A DNA stretch of 64,000 nucleotides from JAIBDK01 sp965261915 (GTDB lineage: Bacteria > Pseudomonadota > Gammaproteobacteria > Arenicellales > Poriferihabitantaceae). The stretch is taken from NCBI GenBank assembly GCA_965261915.1, contig CBDHDW010000013.1, positions 2,046,001 through 2,110,000 of the forward strand. The letters run 5' to 3'. The notes under the pieces are model-generated. The model saw nothing but the letters and a program-made list of their open reading frames with translations, was not told the DNA's origin and did no database searches. This document shows positions 46,328 through 56,548 of this stretch, piece after piece; the stretch's first letter is position 1; every line of letters begins with the position of its first letter. A program made the translations under genes and the position numbers.

Positions 46328-47431
46328 ATGACTGAATTATCGAGAACCTCGGCGTTGGCTTCTCGCCACACCGCATTAGGGTCCGGCCTTGAAGACTGGA
46401 ATGATATGGGCACTGCATGGTCTTACAACACCAACCCGAATGATGAACATGATGCAGTAAGGGAAGCGGCTGGCATGTTTGATATGTCACCGCTGAAGAA
46501 AGTTTATGTTCGAGGGCCTGATGCGGGAAAAGTGGTAAATCACGTTATTACCCGGGACATGACTGCGGTGGCGCCCGGCCAGTCAGCCTACGGATCGGTT
46601 CTGACTGATTCCGGAACGGTTTGCGATGATGCGATTGTTGCGAACATCGGCGGCGGTGATTATTTACATTGTCACGGCTCTGGTGAAAGTATGCGGCGGC
46701 TACAGGAGTCTGCCGAAGGACTGAATGTGGATATTGAGCTCGACGATGATTTGCACAACATTGCATTGCAGGGTCCGAAGGCGCTTGCCCTGCTTGATGC
46801 GCATACGCCGGTCGAACTTTCTGATCTGCAGTATTTTGAACACGTCGCCACCGACGTGTTTGGCCACCCCTGCCGTTTGTCCCGAACAGGTTATTCTGGT
46901 GAACGCGGTTACGAAATTCTCGCAAGTGCGTCGGTAATTGGCGACATCTGGGACAATATTCTCGAGGTCGGCGCTTCTGAAGGCGTGATGCCCTGTTCCT
47001 TTACGGCACTCGATAAAGTTCGAATTGAAGCGGCGCTGCTGTTTTTTGGATACGACATGACTGCGGACCATACGCCGTGGGAAGTGGGTCTTGGTTTTAC
47101 GGTGAACCAGAATAAAGCTGATTTTCGCGGTAAAGCTGCTATATTGGCATCCAAAGGCAACGAAAGATTTAAAGGTGCCGGCATTTCCATTGATCACGAT
47201 GATGCGGTTGCGGGCGGAGAAACCTTGAAAATGAAGGGTGAAGATGTTGGCACTGTGAACAGTCCGGGCTATTCTCATCGCCTGGGCAAATCCCTGGCTT
47301 TGGTTCATTTAAGCCCGGGTGCCTGTACTCCGGGAACCCAACTGGAGTTGGTGAGTGATGATTTAAATACGACTGCGACCGTTGAAGCGACCCCGTTTTT
47401 CGACCCGTCCAAGTCTCGTACGCACCGCTAA
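46328..47431 (+). CDS. GcvT/DmdA-family folate-dependent methyl- or aminomethyltransferase
   Basis: A 367-residue protein of the glycine-cleavage T-protein family, which also includes DMSP demethylase and sarcosine/dimethylglycine-type enzymes. The N-terminal folate-binding domain has EAAGMFDMSPLKKVYVRGPD near 46, GQSAYGSVLTDSGTVCDDA near 85 and SRTGYSGERGYEIL near 185. The C-terminal domain has PWEVGLGFTVNQNKADFRGK and SPGYSHRLGKSLALVHL. It is not next to gcvH/gcvP, so a role in glycine cleavage is unlikely. Adjacent to an MttB-type gene, it probably transfers a methyl group to tetrahydrofolate. An AGAGGAA site precedes the ATG. Confidence 0.82.
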   Translation: MTELSRTSALASRHTALGSGLEDWNDMGTAWSYNTNPNDEHDAVREAAGMFDMSPLKKVYVRGPDAGKVVNHVITRDMTAVAPGQSAYGSVLTDSGTVCDDAIVANIGGGDYLHCHGSGESMRRLQESAEGLNVDIELDDDLHNIALQGPKALALLDAHTPVELSDLQYFEHVATDVFGHPCRLSRTGYSGERGYEILASASVIGDIWDNILEVGASEGVMPCSFTALDKVRIEAALLFFGYDMTADHTPWEVGLGFTVNQNKADFRGKAAILASKGNERFKGAGISIDHDDAVAGGETLKMKGEDVGTVNSPGYSHRLGKSLALVHLSPGACTPGTQLELVSDDLNTTATVEATPFFDPSKSRTHR

Positions 47432-47527
47432 GTTTACACTCAATTTGTAGTCTAATTCCGATAAATAGATTCATAAAAACCCGCCGTCATTCCGCGCACA
47501 ATAGACTATGCAGGAATCCAGTAAAAC

Positions 47528-48502
47528 ATGGAACAGCTCACCGACCTAAAAGCCATCTTGCATTCCAAGCGCGCCAACATCTATTATCTGGAAAAATGCC
47601 GCGTGATGCAGAAAGATGGACGAGTGCTGTACCTTACCGAAGCCAAAAACGAAAACCAGTACTGGAATATTCCGATAGCCAATACCACCTGCTTGCTATT
47701 GGGAACCGGCACATCTGTCACCCAGGCCGCCATGCGTATGCTGGCTCAGGCCGGCGTACTGGTCGGCTTTTGTGGCGGTGGCGCAACGCCCCTGCTTATG
47801 GCCACCGAGATTGAATGGCTGTCGCCACAAAGCGAATATCGCCCCACCGAATATGTCCAGGGCTGGATGAACTTCTGGTTTGACGAACACAAACGTCTGG
47901 CGGCGGCCAGGCAATTTCAAACAGCACGCATCCAGTTTATGCAAACCGTATGGGCAAAAGATCGTGACTTGATAGCCGCAGGATTTAATAGTCGAGAAGA
48001 GGGTATAACCGCTATGCTCGACAAGACTTGCATAAAAATCGCATAGGCGCAAAAAATCAGCAAACTATTCCAAATTGAAGCCGACCTCACCAAACAGCTT
48101 TACAAAATAGCCGCCAGCAGAACCAAACATGGCGATTTTGTGCGCGAAAGAGAATCAGTCGATATTGCCAATGCTTTTTTGAACCACGGCAACTATCTGG
48201 CTTATGGCTTGGCCGCGACCACGCTATGGGTGCTGGGCATACCCCACGGCTTCGCTGTCATGCACGGCAAAACCCGCCGTGGCGCATTGGTGTTCGATGT
48301 AGCAGATTTAATAAAAGACACGCTGGTACTACCCTGGGCCTTTATCTGCGCCAAAGAAGACGCCACCGAACAGGAATTTCGCCAGCAATGCTTACAGGCG
48401 TTTACCGACCACAAGGCACTGGATTTTATGTTTGAACAGGTGAAAACCATCGCCTTACAGCATCACGAAACCAAGACTGTCAACGAGGACGAAGCCAGAT
48501 GA
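47528..48502 (+). pseudogene. cas1: Cas1, type I-F, with one in-frame amber codon
   Basis: The CRISPR integrase of subtype I-F. The first half reads ILHSKRANIYYLEKCRV, WNIPIANTTCLLLGTGTS and AGVLVGFCGGGATPL. A TAG at 48044-48046 interrupts it, after which the same frame continues to the natural end with NHGNYLAYGLAATTLWVLG, IPHGFAVMHGKTRRGALVFD (catalytic His/Asp region) and ADLIKDTLVLPWAFICA. The total is 324 codons, the normal Cas1f length, so this single nonsense codon is the only lesion seen. The start follows a MITE-like CCAG remnant. The gene overlaps cas2-3 by four bases (ATGA). Confidence 0.9.
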
Positions 48503-49144
48503 TGGTCACCTTTGTTTCCCAGTGCGAAAAAAAAGCTCTCAACCGAACCCGGCGGGTACTGGACAGCTTCGCCAACCGCATCGGCGATAACACCTGGCAA
48601 ACCGTTATTACCAATGAGGGCTTGGGGGCGGTAAAAAAACTGTTGAGAAAGACCGCCAGTAAAAATACTGCGGTTTCATGTCACTGGATCAGAAGCCGCT
48701 CAAGAAGTGAGCTGGTTTGGGTGGTGGGGAATAGGAATAAGTTTGATGAGCAGGGCGTTGTGCCGGTGAATTACACCGAAAAAGATATAGATCAATTTAT
48801 GGATAAAAATAAATGGAAAACATTAAATATTATTAAATCTGCGGCAGCTATTGCTGGGTTGTTTCATGATTTTGGCAAAGTAAATGTTTTATTTCAAAAT
48901 AAATTAGATAAAAACTGTAAAAGTAAAAAATTTGAACCCTATCGCCATGAATGGGTTTCTTTACGACTATTTCAGGCTTTCGTAGGTGATAAAAATGATG
49001 TTCAGTGGTTAGATGCGCTCAGTAAAATTGAAAAAACCGATTCTTGGCAATGTTTTAAAGATGGAGTAGATGGCACTGTTAATAATAACAATCCGATAAG
49101 TAAGTTGCCACCCTTTGCTAAATTAGTGGCGTGGCTTGTTCTTA

Positions 49145-50294
49145 TACCAACGGCTCTATTGATTGACTGTTTTGGCCCAATTACGTGATGTAATTGATGT
49201 GATTGCCTGTTTGTCCTCTGCGAAGAAATTCCAGGCATCGCAGCATTTGTCGACAATCTCATCGTAGGATTCAAACACGGAGATTGCCAGCTTGTTGGCG
49301 CGCAGGTAGGCCCAAACGTTTTCCATCGGGTTGAGTTCTGGCGCATAGGGCGGGAGTTTGAGCAGGGTGATGTTGTCTGGCACTTCCCGTTTTGCTGATC
49401 CGTGCCAGCCTGCACCGTCGAGGATGAGCAAGGCATGGGCACCTGCCGCGACCGTCCTGGCGATCTCGCACAGATGTGCATTCATAGCGGACGTGTCCGC
49501 ATGCGGCATGAACAGCGCAGCAGCCTCGGCGCGTTCGGGACAAACCGCGCCGAAGATATAGCCCGACGTATAACGTGTATCACGCGGCCGGGTTCCCCGT
49601 TCGGCCCATATACGTGTCAGCGTCCTTGCTGACCCACACGGGCTTCGTCCTGAAACCAAATCTCCAATGGTTTGCCGCAGGCCGTTTTGGGCAGAACGGC
49701 CGCTACCTCTGCAGCGAAGTTTTTTTAAACGCATCCTGCGCATCCGGGTCGGATTTCGGATGCTGCGGGCGCACAGACAAGCGTCGAAAACCAAGTTTTA
49801 CCAGTTGTTTGCTAACGGTCCGCTCATGCATGACAACGCCAAAGCGCTCCTCAATCTTGCGCTTGAGGTCAATGCGCCGCCAGCGCACCACGCCGTCCGT
49901 TTCGGGATCCGGCCCCTCACGCACAAGCGATGCCAACTCCGCCTTCTGTGCCACGCTTAGCAGGGGCTGCCGTCCTGGCGAACGCCGGTTCGAGAGACCC
50001 TCAATCCCCGTGTCATTGTAACGGTGTACCCAGTCACGCAACGTCTGGCGGTCCATCCCGCAGTTCTCGGCCGCCGTCTTGCGGTCAGTGCCGTCCAAAA
50101 TCAACGCAATCGCCAGCATCCGTCGGGCCGCTTTCGCGTCCCTGCACGCCGCTGCGGCGCGCCGAAGATCGCAGGCCGACTTGTCCGTTCGCATAATCTC
50201 TACTGTCATTAATACCTCCTATGATGATGACTACTGAATCACTTCAAATTCCCCGTGGAAAGCACAAAGTGTCAAATCCTTGGGCCGTTGGTAT
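49145..50294 (-). mobile_element. IS630-family element copy 2, inserted in cas2-3
   Basis: An 1150-bp element bordered by TA on both sides (49143-49144 and 50295-50296). The ends are TACCAACGGC and GGCCGTTGGTAT; the left end has one base fewer than copy 1. Removing it restores the cas2-3 reading frame exactly. Confidence 0.92.
49156..50209 (-). pseudogene. IS630-family transposase, split
   Basis: Same architecture as copy 1: the N-terminal half (49703-50209) is followed by the catalytic half at 49156, with ILDGAGWHGS and PPYAPELNPMENVWAYL. The halves meet at the same seven-A run. In this copy the Gln codon that is TAG in copy 1 is intact (GQQG), but one G is missing a few bases later, shifting the frame. 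The two copies are therefore dead for different reasons. Confidence 0.85.
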
Positions 50295-51663
50295 TACACA
50301 CCACAAGTTAGCACTTTATCCTGAATGGAGAGAAGGTTTTGATTCGCCTCCACTATTAGAAAATATTGACCAATGGTTAGATAATAATTTTGATGCCGCT
50401 TGGAACTCGCCCAGTTGTAAAAATGAAGATTTAAATGATTTAATTGAGCAAAACTGGAATTTTAAGGCTTTACCTTACGAAAGTATGCAATGGCGTTCTC
50501 ATGCTTGCATAATTGCCTCAGAGGCAAAAGTTAAATCACAATCATGGATTGAAGACGACACAAATACTAAGTGGTTAGAAGAGCAATTATTTACAACTCA
50601 TTTTTCTCGCCTTTGTTTGATACTGGCAGACCATTATTATTCATCATTATCTAAAATAAAAAAGGAATGGAGGAGTGACAATTATCAAGTATGGGCAAAT
50701 ACAGATAGAAAGACAAAAGAATACAAACAAAAATTGGATGAACATCTTATTGGTGTGGCTTATCACGCTAATCAAATTGCCGAGGCACTACCAAAACTCA
50801 ATATCAGTTTATGCTCATTAAAATCAAATAAAACACTTACTAATAATGTAGAAAAAGAACACAAAGAAAAATTTGGCTGGCAAGATAAAGCAAAAAAAAT
50901 TGTCGAAAGCCTTGGCAAAGAAACTATGGAACAAGGTTTTTTTGGTATCAATATGGCATCAACTGGCAGAGGAAAAACGCTTGCTAATGCCAAGATAATG
51001 ACAGCTATTGGTAGTGAATCTGGAAGAATTAGATTTAGCGTTGCTTTGGGTTTGCGCACACTTACTTTGCAAACAGGAAAAGAATATCGAGAGAAATTAA
51101 ATCTTAGTGATGAGGAATTGGCTATTGCCGTTGGCGGTATTGCGACCAAACAGTTATTTGAGAACGAAAACAAACAAAATAAAATTAAAGAGCATCAAGA
51201 ATTAACAGGTAGTGAATCTGAAAATTATTTTTCAGATAATGAATCAATAACTGAGTACAAGGGCTTCATGTATGAACACAGTCTTAGCCAATGGACAAAA
51301 GACAAACCTAATTTAGAAAAACTCATTCAGGCACCAGTTTTAGTTAGCACAATAGACCACCTCATATCAGCAACCGAAGGCACCAGAGGCGACAAACATA
51401 TTGCCGCCATGCTTAGACTATTAACTTCTGATTTAGTATTGGATGAGCCAGATGATTTAGGTTTGGATGATTTACCAGCACTATGTCGTTTGGTTAATTG
51501 GGCTGGAATGTTGGGGAGCCGAGTTTTGTTATCCACTGCGACTATGCCACCAGCACTGGCTAATGCACTTTTTCAAGCCTACTATCAAGGCTGGAAGCAC
51601 TATGCTAAAGCCAATATTGAGAATTGGAGTGGCAATATTGTTTGCGCTTGGTTTGATGAATTT

Positions 51664-51723
51664 AAAAGTCATAGCGAGCAGTGTGAGGAACCTAAAAGTG
51701 ATAGCGAGCAATGTGGGGAACCT
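51664..51723 (+). repeat. 30-bp tandem repeat in cas2-3
   Basis: Two 30-bp units with three mismatches, encoding KSHSEQCEEP and KSDSEQCGEP within the helicase region of Cas3. The period is a multiple of three, so the frame is kept. Confidence 0.8.
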
Positions 51724-53002
51724 AAAACTTTTAAAGAAAAGCATCGCAATTTTGTAGCGTATCGTATTAAAGAATTAGAAAAGAGTAAGCCAAAGCACAA
51801 AGGCAGCATTATTAACATTCACGAATCTGATGTAGAAAATTATACCAAACGTATGGCAACGACTATACAAGAGGGTATTAATGAACTGCATAAGTCACAT
51901 AAACAAAGCAAAGACACAAAAAATATTTCTATTGGCTTGGTGCGCATGGCTAACATCAATCCACTTATCGCAGTAGCAAAGGAGTTATTAAAACTTCAAG
52001 CTCCACAAGATACTTGCGTACATTATTGTGTTTATCACAGTCGTTACCCTTTGGCGGTTCGTTCGTATATTGAAAATAAATTAGACAGGATATTAAAACG
52101 CAAAGCAAATAAATCAGATCACGACCCCATCTGGGAGCAACCAGAAATAGCCAATATGATTGAAAAGCACCCCACAATAACCAATCATATCTTTATTGTG
52201 TTAGCGTCACCTGTTGCCGAAGTTGGCAGAGATCATGATTATGATTGGGCGGTTATCGAACCTAGCTCTATGCGTTCAATTATCCAATTAGCAGGACGTG
52301 TTCTCAGACATCGCCGTATAATTCCAACAAAGCCCAATATTATTTTGCTCAATCAAAACTATAGGGCACTAACAGGTAAGGATAAGTGTTTTACCCGTCC
52401 CGGATTTGAATCAAATAACCTTGAAATGAGTTCGTATGATTTGAAGACTATATTAAAGGAAGAGCAATATCTAAAAATTGATGCAATTCAAAGGATTGTC
52501 CTACCAGAGGGATGCAGACAACAAGATAATAAGTATCTAAACTTGGTTGAATTAGAACATAAAGCACTTGCAAACAGATTATTTTCAAAGCATGATGGAG
52601 CGAAATTGTGGTGGGAAAAACATCCGTATTGGTGTGGAGAAATGCAAAGACAACAGCGTTTTCGCCAATCAAAACGAGATGATCCTTATTATCTTTGGTT
52701 TCAAGATGAATATTCAAAGTTATCTTGGAAATGGAAGAACGAGCATGTTTATCCGGTAAAATTTGGCGAATGCAGTATTGAAATAAACAATGATGAATTA
52801 GATGGTTTTGGTGATGGTAGTAATTTTTGGTTTGATCTTGATGCTAAAATGATTTATCAAAAACTTGCTACTGATTTTAAGATAGATCTAAAAGAAGTTA
52901 GCTGTCGCTTTGGCGAGATTCGTTTAATTGAATATGAACAAAGCCAACAAGAATATGAATATCATCCTAACCTAGGGGTTTATAAAATTATTGGAAAGAA
53001 CA

Positions 53003-53902
53003 ATGAATGACATCAATAATTTAATCAACATAGACGACAATCTGATACAAGGCAGTATTATCACTGTTCGTAATATGCAGATTATGATTGACAGGGATTT
53101 ATCTAAACTGTATGGTGTTACTAATAAGCGACTCAATGAACAGGTAAAGCGGAATATTGATAGGTTTCCCGATAAATTTAGATTTCAATTAACCCAACCA
53201 GAAAAAAATGAACTGGTCGCAAATTGCGACCGGTTGCAATCCTTAAAGCATTCAACAACCCTGCCTTATGCCTTTACTGAGCAGGGTGTATCTATGCTAT
53301 CAGCGGTATTGCGTAGTCCAACAGCCATTAAAGTAAGCATTCAAATTATTGAAGCCTTTGTTAGTATGCGGCAATTTATGGCTAACAATGCCGCTCTTTT
53401 CCAAAGACTGGACAACATTGAACACAAACAATTAATCACAGAAACCAAATTAGACAAAGTTTTCACAGCATTAGAAGCTAATGAAATTACACCACATCAA
53501 GGCATATTCTATGATGGGCAAATATTTGATGCTTATTTGTTTGCATCCAAATTGATAAAAAGTGCCAAGAAAAGCATAATCTTGGTTGATAATTATGTTG
53601 ATGAGAGTGTGTTGGAATTACTAATTAAGCGGAATAAAAAAGTATTAACAACCATTTACACCAAAAGTTTAAGCAAGACTTTCAAACAGGATGTTATCAA
53701 ACACAATAGCCAATATGAGCAGATTATTATAAAAACATTTGCCAAAGCACACGATCGGTTTTTGATCATTGACAATAAAACAGTCTATCATTTTGGGGCA
53801 TCCATTAAAGATTTAGGTAAAAAGTGGTTTGCATTTTCTAAAATGACACTTGATGCGAAAGATATTTTAAATAAACTAGAATTAGGAGTTGTCAGTGAGT
53901 GA
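53003..53902 (+). CDS. ORF6N-domain protein with PLD-like C-terminal domain, inside the cas operon
   Basis: A 299-residue protein. The N-terminal ORF6N domain (about 10-110) has IITVRNMQIMIDRDLSKLYG, RFPDKFRFQLT and PYAFTEQGVSMLSAVL, a DNA-binding fold common in phage and mobile-element proteins. The C-terminal domain from about 165 has ILVDNYVDESVLELL and AHDRFLIIDNKTVYHFG. It is phospholipase-D-like with H-x-R-x4-D in place of the usual H-x-K-x4-D, so nuclease activity is doubtful. Its ATG overlaps the cas2-3 stop by 8 bases and its end overlaps the csy1 start. It is intact while its cas neighbours on both sides are broken. The role is unknown. Confidence 0.85.
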   Translation: MNDINNLINIDDNLIQGSIITVRNMQIMIDRDLSKLYGVTNKRLNEQVKRNIDRFPDKFRFQLTQPEKNELVANCDRLQSLKHSTTLPYAFTEQGVSMLSAVLRSPTAIKVSIQIIEAFVSMRQFMANNAALFQRLDNIEHKQLITETKLDKVFTALEANEITPHQGIFYDGQIFDAYLFASKLIKSAKKSIILVDNYVDESVLELLIKRNKKVLTTIYTKSLSKTFKQDVIKHNSQYEQIIIKTFAKAHDRFLIIDNKTVYHFGASIKDLGKKWFAFSKMTLDAKDILNKLELGVVSE

Positions 53903-55331
53903 TAAATTTAAAAATTGGCAAGAGGTAATTGTTGATTTTTTTGAAAACAGAGTAGAAAATATTAAGAGTTCAAAACCTAAGATTCCTTGTAAACTATACA
54001 AGGCAAGAGAGTACATTGAAAAGAGAACAAAAGAAATTGAGTTAGAAAAAGATGCAGAAAAATGTAAAAAAATTGAAACAAAAAAGAATAAAAAAATAGA
54101 AGAACTAAAACAATTAAGAAAAGCTGCTCCAGCAACAGAAATTAGATCATGGATAAAACTTAATCACAGCAAAAATATCAAAGAAGGTCTTAGAATAATT
54201 AAAGCAACACATGTCTTAAAATTTACGCATAGTTCTTCTGCGCCGGGCGGCTTGTTACTCACAGAAAAAACTGATGATTTATTGCTTTCTACGGCATCAC
54301 TAAAAAGAAAACCGGTACTAGATTTGGCGCATAACAATGGAGCCTTGATTACTATATCTCGTTTTCTAGCGTTAATGTTGGATAGGAAATTAATTATTGA
54401 TTTAATTCTGGATAATAATTTTGATTTCCTCAAGCCATTTGCTATAGATAAAACACAACTAGACAGGTGGCAGAGCGGAATTGTAAATCTAATAGAACAA
54501 AGAGAAATAAGAACCGCTGACAAAGCCAAACAAATTTACTTCCCATTAAAAAAAACTACTACGAAAGAATATCACCTTATAATCCCTTTATTTTCTTCAT
54601 CACTCTGCAATGAAATTGATGTAATTATAGACAATTCAAAATATGGGGAACTACAAAAAGAAATTAATAACTGCAAAAAAAATACTGATTCAGGGGATAA
54701 ACTACCCAAATATCATTCGGATACTTCTATTGATTTTTATGATTTAGGGATTAAAAATTTTGACAGAAAACATCCCAATAATGTTTCTATGCTGAATGCC
54801 AATCGTGGCGGAAAAGTTTTTCTATTCTCTATCCAACCACCAACTTGGCAAAGCCAACGCAAACCACCTGTTAATAAAAGCTCAATGTTTGATAACTATT
54901 TTCCCTTATCAGGCACAAAGGAAAATATTGATTATATAAGGGATTTTCTATTACGTTTTGAACATATTAATTTGAGCATTAAAAACCCTGAAAAACAAGA
55001 ATGGATAACAAGATGGGTGAATTATATTATCGATGATTTTTTATTTTATGTTGCCACTATTCAAAATTTGCCTTCTGGCTGGTCGGATGCAGAGGATATA
55101 AAACTTAAAATTGAACATCAGTATTTGCTTGATCCTCATAGGGAAGATGCGGAATTTCAAATAAACAGGAAAAGCAACGATTGGCAAGCTGTAATTTGCG
55201 CTGATTTTAGTAGATGGCTTAATAATAAATTAAGGGGCAAAGATAAACAATTCACGCCTCAAAAAGAGCATACTCGTATGTGGCAAGACTTAATAAAACC
55301 GCAGTTAAGAGAGCATGAGGAAATAGTATGA
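53895..55331 (+). CDS. csy1: Csy1 (Cas8f), type I-F Cascade large subunit
   Basis: The large subunit of the type I-F surveillance complex, which contacts the crRNA 5' handle and PAM. It has 478 residues. After a Lys/Glu-rich N-terminus (about 40-90), it shows HVLKFTHSSSAPGGLLL, VLDLAHNNGALITISRFLAL and the Csy1 block NVSMLNANRGGKVFLFSIQP PTW. A GTG start at 53895 is preferred over the TTG at 53889 because an AGGAG lies six bases before it. It overlaps the ORF6N gene and, by ATGA, csy2. The frame is intact. Base composition is markedly AT-rich, unlike the inserted IS elements. Confidence 0.88.
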   Translation: MSDKFKNWQEVIVDFFENRVENIKSSKPKIPCKLYKAREYIEKRTKEIELEKDAEKCKKIETKKNKKIEELKQLRKAAPATEIRSWIKLNHSKNIKEGLRIIKATHVLKFTHSSSAPGGLLLTEKTDDLLLSTASLKRKPVLDLAHNNGALITISRFLALMLDRKLIIDLILDNNFDFLKPFAIDKTQLDRWQSGIVNLIEQREIRTADKAKQIYFPLKKTTTKEYHLIIPLFSSSLCNEIDVIIDNSKYGELQKEINNCKKNTDSGDKLPKYHSDTSIDFYDLGIKNFDRKHPNNVSMLNANRGGKVFLFSIQPPTWQSQRKPPVNKSSMFDNYFPLSGTKENIDYIRDFLLRFEHINLSIKNPEKQEWITRWVNYIIDDFLFYVATIQNLPSGWSDAEDIKLKIEHQYLLDPHREDAEFQINRKSNDWQAVICADFSRWLNNKLRGKDKQFTPQKEHTRMWQDLIKPQLREHEEIV

Positions 55332-56512
55332 GTCAGTATATTTTAATCAATAATATTAATGTACAAAATGCCAATGCCATTGCTGGCTTTACTTGGGGTT
55401 TCCCAGCCATTACTCATTTTTTAGGGTTTAGTCATAATTTATCGAGAAAATTAACTGAAAAGCAATCTTTTGAAGGTATAACTTTAACCGGTTGTGCTGT
55501 TGTTGCCCACCATCATCAGATTCATACTTACAAATCATCTTACGATTTTGAATTTACTCAAAGTCGAAATCCGCCTTATTTATCTTCCCATGCAAAAGAC
55601 AAAACACCACCAATCATTGAAGAGGGAAAAATGAATATGGTGGTTTCTTTAATTATTGAATGTGAAGGAAATGTAGGTAATCGTGAAGATGCCCTTTTAG
55701 AGTGGCTTAAAAAAATATGTTATTTACAGCGTTTGGCAGGCGGAACTATTCTTGGTATAAAAGCTATCGAACTTTTTAGATTAGATAATCAAACAATAAG
55801 AAAACTAAAACGAAAACTGTTACCTGGGTTTTTGTTGATGGATAGGTCGCAGTATTTAGAACAGCATTTTTTAGAATTGCAAAAGCAAAATAATAGCTCA
55901 AAGACAGAATTGTTTGATGCTTGGTTAGATTTTATTGCACTTAAACAAAAAGCTCGCCCAAAGTCAGATATCATAAATGAGCATTTTAATTATTTAACTG
56001 AAGATGGTGGAAATGATACAAACAATCAACTTAAGAAGTTTTGGAATAAACATTTAGATGAGCCATACCATCAAAATACCATTGCAAGAGAATTAAAACA
56101 ATATTTTGAAACCATCCCAAAAGATAATAACGCCAATAAAAAACTGTTAGCACAATGGAATCAGTATTGTAATCCAAGCGAAACAACTGATGCTGATTGG
56201 GAATACATGCGAAAGCCTAACACAGGTTATTTAGCGCCAATAATGACTGGATACAAGGCTATATCAGAAGTGTATAGCAATAATGAGGTAGAAAGTACTA
56301 GGGACGATGAAACCGATGTTTGTTTTGTAGAATCTGTGCATAGTGTTGGTGAATGGTTAAGTGTTCATCGCTTGCAGGTAGAGGATTTTGACAGTTGTTT
56401 GTGGCATTACGCCTATGAGGATAACTGGTATCTATGCAAACAAACACCACCAACATTGGACAATACCCAAAAAAATGAGATAATAACTGAAAATCCAAAT
56501 GATGATTTTTAA
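55328..56512 (+). CDS. csy2: Csy2 (Cas5f), type I-F Cascade subunit
   Basis: The Cas5-like RAMP subunit that caps the crRNA 5' end with Csy1. The N-terminus reads YILINNINVQNANAIAGFTW followed by GFPAITHFLGFSHNLSRKL, the diagnostic Csy2 opening, then GCAVVAHHHQIHTYKSS. It has 394 residues, longer than many Csy2 proteins, with an extra polar region around 190-290 (KQNNSSKTELFDAWLDFIAL, to ETIPKDNNANKK). The late block MRKPNTGYLAPIMTGYKAIS is conserved. The start overlaps the csy1 stop. The frame is intact. Confidence 0.88.
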   Translation: MSQYILINNINVQNANAIAGFTWGFPAITHFLGFSHNLSRKLTEKQSFEGITLTGCAVVAHHHQIHTYKSSYDFEFTQSRNPPYLSSHAKDKTPPIIEEGKMNMVVSLIIECEGNVGNREDALLEWLKKICYLQRLAGGTILGIKAIELFRLDNQTIRKLKRKLLPGFLLMDRSQYLEQHFLELQKQNNSSKTELFDAWLDFIALKQKARPKSDIINEHFNYLTEDGGNDTNNQLKKFWNKHLDEPYHQNTIARELKQYFETIPKDNNANKKLLAQWNQYCNPSETTDADWEYMRKPNTGYLAPIMTGYKAISEVYSNNEVESTRDDETDVCFVESVHSVGEWLSVHRLQVEDFDSCLWHYAYEDNWYLCKQTPPTLDNTQKNEIITENPNDDF

Positions 56513-56548
56513 TTACCAAACTTATCAACTTGAACCAAGGAGAAACCT

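Larger units (their letters stand above)
48499..53010 (+). pseudogene. cas3: Cas2-Cas3 fusion (type I-F), split by IS630
   Basis: The I-F helicase-nuclease with an N-terminal Cas2 domain (VSQCEKKALNRTRRVLDSFA, NTAVSCHWIRSRSRSELVWV) and the HD nuclease motif GLFHDFGKVN near 120. An IS630 interrupts it at codon 216. Removing the IS and one TA restores WLVLTHHKLALYP in frame, giving about 1119 residues. The helicase half (50297-53010) has motif I STGRGKT, DEPD, LLSTATMPP and QLAGRVLRHRR. A 30-bp tandem repeat (51664-51723) encodes SEQC-EPK twice. The 3' half has an open frame starting inside the IS. Confidence 0.93.

Noticed and set aside
46328..47431. Glycine cleavage T-protein (gcvT) assignment
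   Set aside because: No gcvH or gcvP is nearby and the context is an MttB-family gene, so only the wider GcvT/DmdA family is named.
48044..48046. Amber codons in cas1, yafQ remnant and IS630 as evidence for recoding (for example pyrrolysine, given the MttB gene)
   Set aside because: dnaA and the acyltransferase gene end normally at TAG, the MttB gene has no internal TAG, and the affected genes have other lesions. TAG is an ordinary stop here.
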